A DNA stretch of 64,000 nt from an uncultured SAR116 cluster alpha proteobacterium. Lineage in GTDB: Bacteria > Pseudomonadota > Alphaproteobacteria > Puniceispirillales > Marisalimonadaceae. Both the position numbers and the translations under genes were made by a program. The notes below the pieces were generated by a model. That model ran no database searches. It saw only the letters and a list, made by a program, of their open reading frames with translations, and was not told where the DNA came from. Shown here one piece after another: positions 59,347 to 64,000 of the stretch. The stretch spans positions 1 through 64,000 of the forward strand of contig CACAAB010000003.1 of NCBI GenBank assembly GCA_902530325.1, given 5' to 3'. Every line of letters begins with the position of its first letter. Within the stretch, counting starts at the first letter, position 1.

Positions 59347-59874
59347 ATGCTTAAAAATTTCTTATTATATGGATCCTTAATATTACTTACAAGTAACGCT
59401 TACTCAAAAACAAATTTTTATCAAGTAACCGGATCTATTTCTTCTGTTGAAGTTCTTAAAACATATTCCACACAAAAAGTACCAAGGAATGAGAAAAGAT
59501 GTTCAATTCAAAGAGTACCAGTAAATCAAGATGCTAATAAGTTTGGAGCTGATAATTTTATTGGTGCTTTGATAGGTGGTGCTATCGGCAACAGACTTGG
59601 TGAAGGTGGTGGCAAATCTGGTGCAACAGCTTTAGGAGCCTTGATTGGTTCTGAAGTTGTTAGGAACGACAAAGCAGCTGCAAATCAAACTTTTGTTGAA
59701 AAAGAAGTCTGTCGCATACAAAAAGTTATGCATACTGAAACCATAGAACGAGTTAGTGGATACAGATTAGTCATAGAAGTAGATGGTGAGACGATATCTT
59801 TGATTAGTAATAGATCTTATAGTCCCGGTGATTTGATTACATTAACAAAAAAAATAAGCTATTCGCTAAATTAA
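59347..59874 (+). CDS. Glycine-zipper (2TM) envelope protein
   Basis: Exported protein of 175 residues. A signal sequence (1-20) is followed by a glycine-zipper pair, FIGALIGGAIGNRLGEGGG and ALGALIGSEVVR, of the kind in 17-kDa surface antigen and OmpA-like glycine zipper proteins. There is no lipobox cysteine. It probably sits in the outer membrane or periplasm. It is a single gene divergent from pdxH. Confidence 0.8.
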   Translation: MLKNFLLYGSLILLTSNAYSKTNFYQVTGSISSVEVLKTYSTQKVPRNEKRCSIQRVPVNQDANKFGADNFIGALIGGAIGNRLGEGGGKSGATALGALIGSEVVRNDKAAANQTFVEKEVCRIQKVMHTETIERVSGYRLVIEVDGETISLISNRSYSPGDLITLTKKISYSLN

Positions 59875-59988
59875 TTTTAAAATTAATCATAGTTAAATAT
59901 TTCAAAATGATATAATTAATTATATAGTGATTAATGAATAATCTCATTCAAATTTTAAAGCTCAATTTTAGACCAGGAATGTTAGAGA

Positions 59989-60822
59989 ATGGAACAAGAA
60001 AATCATAGTAATGGAATAATGAATGGGAAACGTGGCATAGTCATGGGAGTTGCTAATGATAGATCTATAGCTTGGGGGATAGCTGACGCAATTGCGAAAC
60101 AAGGTGCAGAAATAGCGTTCACATATCAAGGTGAAGCATTAAAAAAAAGAGTTAGTCCACTTGCAGAATCTGTTGGTTCTAATATTGTTATACCTTGCGA
60201 TGTTTCTAGTGATGAATCAATTGATAAAACATTTAATTTTCTCAAAGAAAAATGGAAGAATATTGATTTTTTAGTTCATGCAATAGCATACTCAGATAAA
60301 GAAGAATTAAAAGGTGAGTATATTGACACGACAAGAGAAAATTTTTACAAAACTATGGACATATCAGTGTATTCATTCACTGCAGTTGCACAAAGAGCAG
60401 CATCAATGATGTCAAATGGTGGATCTATGATTACTCTTACATATTATGGAGCAGAAAAAGTAATGCCTCATTATAATGTAATGGGTGTTGCTAAGGCAGC
60501 ACTTGAATCTTCAGTGAGATATTTAGCAGCAGATCTAGGAGATAGTAAAATTAGAGTGAACAGTTTATCTGCAGGTCCTATAAAAACTCTTGCTGCCAGC
60601 GGTATAGGTGATTTCAGATATATTCTCAAATGGAACCAATATAATTCTCCACTTCGTAGAAATGTCACACTAGACGATGTTGGTGGATGTGGTGTTTATC
60701 TTTTATCTGATCTGTCAGCTGGAGTAACCGGTGAGACACATCACGTTGATTGTGGTTATCATGTCGTAGGCATGAAAGCTATTGATGCTCCAGACATGTC
60801 ACCAGAAAAAAAAGAAATTTAA
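59989..60822 (+). CDS. fabI: Enoyl-[acyl-carrier-protein] reductase FabI
   Basis: NADH-dependent enoyl-ACP reductase of 277 residues, last step of fatty-acid elongation. It starts GKRGIVMGVANDRSIAWGIA, has the Y-x6-Y-x6-K pattern in TYYGAEKVMPHYNVMGVAKAALE and a substrate-loop segment LAASGIGDFRY. It is the usual FabI type, so triclosan sensitivity would be expected by family knowledge. It is followed by aroC 33 bp later. Confidence 0.96.
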   Translation: MEQENHSNGIMNGKRGIVMGVANDRSIAWGIADAIAKQGAEIAFTYQGEALKKRVSPLAESVGSNIVIPCDVSSDESIDKTFNFLKEKWKNIDFLVHAIAYSDKEELKGEYIDTTRENFYKTMDISVYSFTAVAQRAASMMSNGGSMITLTYYGAEKVMPHYNVMGVAKAALESSVRYLAADLGDSKIRVNSLSAGPIKTLAASGIGDFRYILKWNQYNSPLRRNVTLDDVGGCGVYLLSDLSAGVTGETHHVDCGYHVVGMKAIDAPDMSPEKKEI

Positions 60823-60855
60823 AATATTAAATTTTTTTTAATTGAAAGAATTTAA

Positions 60856-61947
60856 ATGGCAAGCAACTCTTTTGGACATATTTTTAAATTTACTAGCTTT
60901 GGAGAAAGTCATGGAAAAGCGATTGGATGCATAGTAGATGGTGTGCCTCCTTTAATTCCTATAAACGAAAAAGACATTCAAGTTTTCCTAGATAGAAGAA
61001 AACCTGGTCAATCTAAATTTGTAACCCAAAGAAAAGAAAATGATATTGTTGAGATTCTCTCCGGAACTTTTGAAGGTAAAACCACAGGCCATCCAATTGC
61101 GCTTCAAATAAAGAATGAAGATCAAAGGAGCAAAGATTATTCTGAAATTTCTAATCAATTTAGACCAGGGCATGCTGATATTACTTATCAAAATAAATAT
61201 GGAATAAGAGATTATAGAGGTGGAGGAAGATCCAGTGCACGAGAAACAGCTGTAAGAGTTGCGGCAGGCGCAATTGCTTTTAAGGTATTAGAGAATAAGT
61301 TAAAAGATTCTATAAAAATTAGAGCTAGTGTAATTCAATTAGGACCAAATAAGATTAATAGAGAAAATTTTGACTGGAATGAGGTTAATAGTAATCCTTT
61401 TTTTTGTGGAGATCCAAAAGCAGCTAAAGATTGGGAAATTTGGTTAGACAACCTAAGGAAGAATGGTAATAGCGCTGGTGCAATAATTGAAGTTGTTGCT
61501 GAAAATGTTCCTAGAGGATTAGGAAGCCCAGTATACAAAAAATTGGATAGTCAAATTGCAGAAGCTTTAATGAGTATTAATGCTGTAAAAGGTGTGGAAA
61601 TTGGCTCTGGTTTTGACTTGGCATCTTTAACAGGCAGTGAAGCCAATGATGAAATTTATCCTGATAATAAAGGGGATTATTATTTTGGCTCTAATCACTC
61701 TGGAGGAATATTAGGTGGGATTTCTTCAGGTCAGCCTATAGTAGCTAAATTTATTGTTAAACCAACAAGTTCTATATTAACAGAAAAAAATTCAATAAAT
61801 TTGCAAAATGAACCTATTAAAATTAAAACAAAAGGAAGGCATGATCCCTGTGTTGGGATTAGAGCTGTACCTGTAGCTGAGGCAATGATGGCTATAACTA
61901 TCTTAGATCAATTGTTAGAACATGAAAGTCAAATTGGAAAAATTTAA
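60856..61947 (+). CDS. aroC: Chorismate synthase
   Basis: Chorismate synthase of 363 residues, the FMN-dependent last step of the shikimate pathway. [13 protein letters not shown] at the N terminus, [21 protein letters not shown], and C-terminal [18 protein letters not shown] mark the family. It is on the same strand as fabI, a common alphaproteobacterial order. Confidence 0.96.
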   Translation: MASNSFGHIFKFTSFGESHGKAIGCIVDGVPPLIPINEKDIQVFLDRRKPGQSKFVTQRKENDIVEILSGTFEGKTTGHPIALQIKNEDQRSKDYSEISNQFRPGHADITYQNKYGIRDYRGGGRSSARETAVRVAAGAIAFKVLENKLKDSIKIRASVIQLGPNKINRENFDWNEVNSNPFFCGDPKAAKDWEIWLDNLRKNGNSAGAIIEVVAENVPRGLGSPVYKKLDSQIAEALMSINAVKGVEIGSGFDLASLTGSEANDEIYPDNKGDYYFGSNHSGGILGGISSGQPIVAKFIVKPTSSILTEKNSINLQNEPIKIKTKGRHDPCVGIRAVPVAEAMMAITILDQLLEHESQIGKI

Positions 61948-61964
61948 TAAAAACATTTAATTCT

Positions 61965-62675
61965 TTAAATCTTTGTAGCTACAATTAAAAATTCTTTATT
62001 TCCACTAGGGCCAGAAATAGGACTTTCTATAACTCCTAAAACATTCATTTTAATTTCAAATTCAATCCATTTTTTTATATCATTAATTACTACTTCATGC
62101 AGTTTTGGGTCTCTTACTACACCACCCTTTCCAACAAGGCCTTTACCTACCTCGAATTGCGGCTTTATTAGAGCTACCAACCATCCATGAGATTTGAGAA
62201 ACCTTAGTCCTGAAGGTAAAACTTTCTTCAACGATATAAAAGACGCATCACAAACCAGAGCATCTAATGGATCTCTAATAATTTCATCTGTTAAATATCT
62301 GGCATTTGTTTTTTCTCTAACTATAACTCTTTCATCTTGTCTCAATTTCCAGTCTAGTTGTCCATATCCAACATCTACAGCATAAATTTTGCTTGCTCCA
62401 TATGCTAACAAAACATCCGTAAATCCTCCAGTACTTGCACCTATATCAAGTGCGATGATAGAATTACAATCTAAATTAAATTCTAATATAGCTTTATCTA
62501 ATTTGATGCCTCCCCTCGAAACCCATGGAAATGTTTTACCTTTTATCTCAATTTTTAAATTTTGTGAAACTAGTTGGCCAGGTTTTTCAACACGTTTATT
62601 ATCAACGAAAACAATACCAGTCATAAGAATAGAATTAGCTTGCTCTCTACTTTTAGCATAGCCTTTTAAAACCAT
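61965..62675 (-). CDS. tlyA: TlyA-family rRNA 2'-O-methyltransferase
   Basis: TlyA protein of 236 residues. An S4 RNA-binding region (SREQANSILMTGIVFVDNKRV) is followed by an FtsJ-type Rossmann fold with LDIGASTGGFTDVLL, VDVGYGQLDWKLRQD and the KPQFEVG motif. It methylates ribosomal RNA rather than being a hemolysin. The ATG at 62675 cuts off the usual start of the S4 domain; upstream in frame is KERIDKL, preceded by GGAG and an ATA at 62702, which may be the real start. It follows dxs as in many genomes. Confidence 0.92.
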   Translation of the reverse strand: MVLKGYAKSREQANSILMTGIVFVDNKRVEKPGQLVSQNLKIEIKGKTFPWVSRGGIKLDKAILEFNLDCNSIIALDIGASTGGFTDVLLAYGASKIYAVDVGYGQLDWKLRQDERVIVREKTNARYLTDEIIRDPLDALVCDASFISLKKVLPSGLRFLKSHGWLVALIKPQFEVGKGLVGKGGVVRDPKLHEVVINDIKKWIEFEIKMNVLGVIESPISGPSGNKEFLIVATKI

Positions 62676-62731
62676 AAGTTTGTCTATCCGTTCTTTACTT
62701 ATTTTAAGGACTCCAAAATATTTTTTAAAGT

Positions 62732-64000
62732 TTAGTTAGCAATAGTTCTATTTTTTGTATTTGACAAAGACATCATATTTAAAACAGCCCTCATCAATCC
62801 TTCTGTATCTAAACCTGCTTTTGCTAATTGCTGATTTTGAGAAGCGTGATCTTGGAAATCATCTGGCATAGTTAAACATTTAATTTCTTTATCATGTTTA
62901 TTAAGAAGATTCTTAGATGATAAAAAATGTAAACAATGCGAACTAAATCCTCCTGCAGAACCTTCTTCTACTATTATAAGTTTTTGATGTTCATTCCATA
63001 ATTTTTCAAGTAATTCCGTATCAATTGGTTTTGCAAAACGTGCATCAGCAACCGTTATCTTTATATTATTTTGCGATAAATTATCAGCAACTTTCAATGC
63101 AGCACCAACTCTTGTACCTAAACCAAGAATGGCTAAACCTTTCCCTTTTTTAATTATTCTTCCTTTACCAATTCTAATATCTTGAATAACATCTGGAATA
63201 TCGACACCTTCTCCTTCACCTCTTGGATATCTACAAAAAATGGGACCATCACAATATTTTGATGCAGTCATTACCATTTTTGCCAACTCTGCTTCATCAC
63301 TGGGTGCCATTACTACCGCATTTGGTAAACAACAGAGATATGCTAAATCAAATGAACCTGCATGAGTAGCTCCGTCAGCGCCCACATATCCTGCTCTATC
63401 AAGCATAAACCTTACTGGTAAATTTTGTATTACAACGTCATGAATTACTTGATCATAGGCTCTTTGTAAGAAAGTTGAATAAATAGCTACAAATGGTTTT
63501 AAACCCTCTGAGGCCATTCCAGCAGCAAAAGTTACAGCGTGTTGTTCTGCAATGCCAACGTCATAAAATCTATCCTCAAACTTTTCTGCAAACTTATTCA
63601 ATCCAGTTCCTGAAGGCATGGCAGCAGTTATAGCTAAAACTTTTTTGTCCTTGGATGCAATTTTACATAAGGTATCCGCAAAAATATTAGTGTAAGTCGG
63701 TGCGTTAGATATTGATTTAACTGAATCACCAGTTATTAAGTTAAATTCAGATACCGCATGATATTTTTCATGAGAGCCTTTTGAAAATGGGTGCCCTCTT
63801 CCTTTTTCTGTCACTACATGAAGTAAAACTGGTTTTTCTTGAGATCCGTTTTTTAGATTTTGTAATATTTTAACCATGGATTTAACATCATGACCATCTA
63901 TTGGGCCTAGATAATTCATACCCATCTGACTAAAAATAGTTCCTTCAGCATTACCTAAGAAATTTCTTGCTAGACTCTCAGCTCTTCTAGCTGTCTCACC
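62732..64000 (-). CDS. dxs: 1-deoxy-D-xylulose-5-phosphate synthase, 5' end outside the window
   Basis: C-terminal two thirds of DXS, first enzyme of the MEP isoprenoid pathway. About 422 residues are present, running off the right edge without a start. YLGPIDGHD ends the thiamine domain, the pyrimidine domain has DVGIAEQHAVTFAAGMA and RAGYVGADGATHAG, and the transketolase C-terminal part ends the gene. It is followed by tlyA 29 bp on. Confidence 0.95.
   Translation of the reverse strand, partial: GETARRAESLARNFLGNAEGTIFSQMGMNYLGPIDGHDVKSMVKILQNLKNGSQEKPVLLHVVTEKGRGHPFSKGSHEKYHAVSEFNLITGDSVKSISNAPTYTNIFADTLCKIASKDKKVLAITAAMPSGTGLNKFAEKFEDRFYDVGIAEQHAVTFAAGMASEGLKPFVAIYSTFLQRAYDQVIHDVVIQNLPVRFMLDRAGYVGADGATHAGSFDLAYLCCLPNAVVMAPSDEAELAKMVMTASKYCDGPIFCRYPRGEGEGVDIPDVIQDIRIGKGRIIKKGKGLAILGLGTRVGAALKVADNLSQNNIKITVADARFAKPIDTELLEKLWNEHQKLIIVEEGSAGGFSSHCLHFLSSKNLLNKHDKEIKCLTMPDDFQDHASQNQQLAKAGLDTEGLMRAVLNMMSLSNTKNRTIAN

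Noticed and set aside
61965-62675. Hemolysin function for tlyA
   Set aside because: S4 plus FtsJ-type methyltransferase motifs show an rRNA methyltransferase; the hemolysin name is historical.

Overview
The window is AT-rich, densely packed DNA from a free-living, Gram-negative alphaproteobacterium, most likely a marine planktonic lineage with a streamlined genome (I cannot place it further). Support: alphaproteobacterial gene neighbourhoods (rne / amiC / mrcA / prfB; aroQ-accB-accC-aat-DUF2155-mlaD; pdxH / fabI-aroC; tlyA-dxs), a B12-dependent class II ribonucleotide reductase as nrdJ, an alphaproteobacterial GTTC-N7-GTTC LexA box before umuDC, very short intergenic spaces and frequent TTG starts.

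Region by region. (1) 1-4364: a co-directional minus-strand accessory cluster (GFA-type zinc protein, family 2 glycosyltransferase, MTA/SAH-nucleosidase-like protein, spore-photoproduct-lyase-like radical SAM enzyme, SDR) plus two small unknown genes. (2) 4587-20657: a 16-kb integrated genomic island, bounded by a perfect 60-bp direct repeat of the 3' part of tRNA-Met(CAT). The intact tRNA is at the right end and the displaced 3' fragment at the left end. The island has a tyrosine integrase (broken by a one-base frameshift), an AlpA-like regulator, a P4/D5-type primase-helicase and a phage-like HGGxSTGP protein, so it resembles a phage satellite or small plasmid-like integrative element. (3) 20742-64000: core chromosome with cysteine/sulfur/tRNA thiolation genes, tyrS, an AsmA-like protein, prfB, peptidoglycan enzymes, rne, acetyl-CoA carboxylase subunits, nrdJ, clpSA, umuDC, pdxH, fabI, aroC, tlyA and the 5'-truncated end of dxs.

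The most interesting part is the island cargo. Its left half carries a secreted polysaccharide lyase, a nicotinamidase and a DUF1772 membrane protein among several direct repeats and a second integrase remnant. Its middle carries what looks like a complete zinc-starvation regulon: a Fur/Zur-type regulator, two COG0523 (CobW-like) GTPase metallochaperones, a zinc-type GTP cyclohydrolase I, a three-gene FecCD/BtuCDF-type ABC importer with a DUF1636 protein, a WD40 propeller and a small Cys-containing protein. Three near-identical palindromes (GTTATGTTATAACATTAC type) sit in the two divergent promoter regions, so one regulator could control the whole set. I read this as a mobile, self-contained zinc acquisition and allocation module on a satellite-like element.

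Elsewhere the notable regulatory structure is upstream of nrdJ: two NrdR-like boxes 31 bp apart, the second directly followed by a perfect DnaA box, with another perfect DnaA box nearer the gene. Functions were assigned from motifs and family knowledge only; no searches were run.
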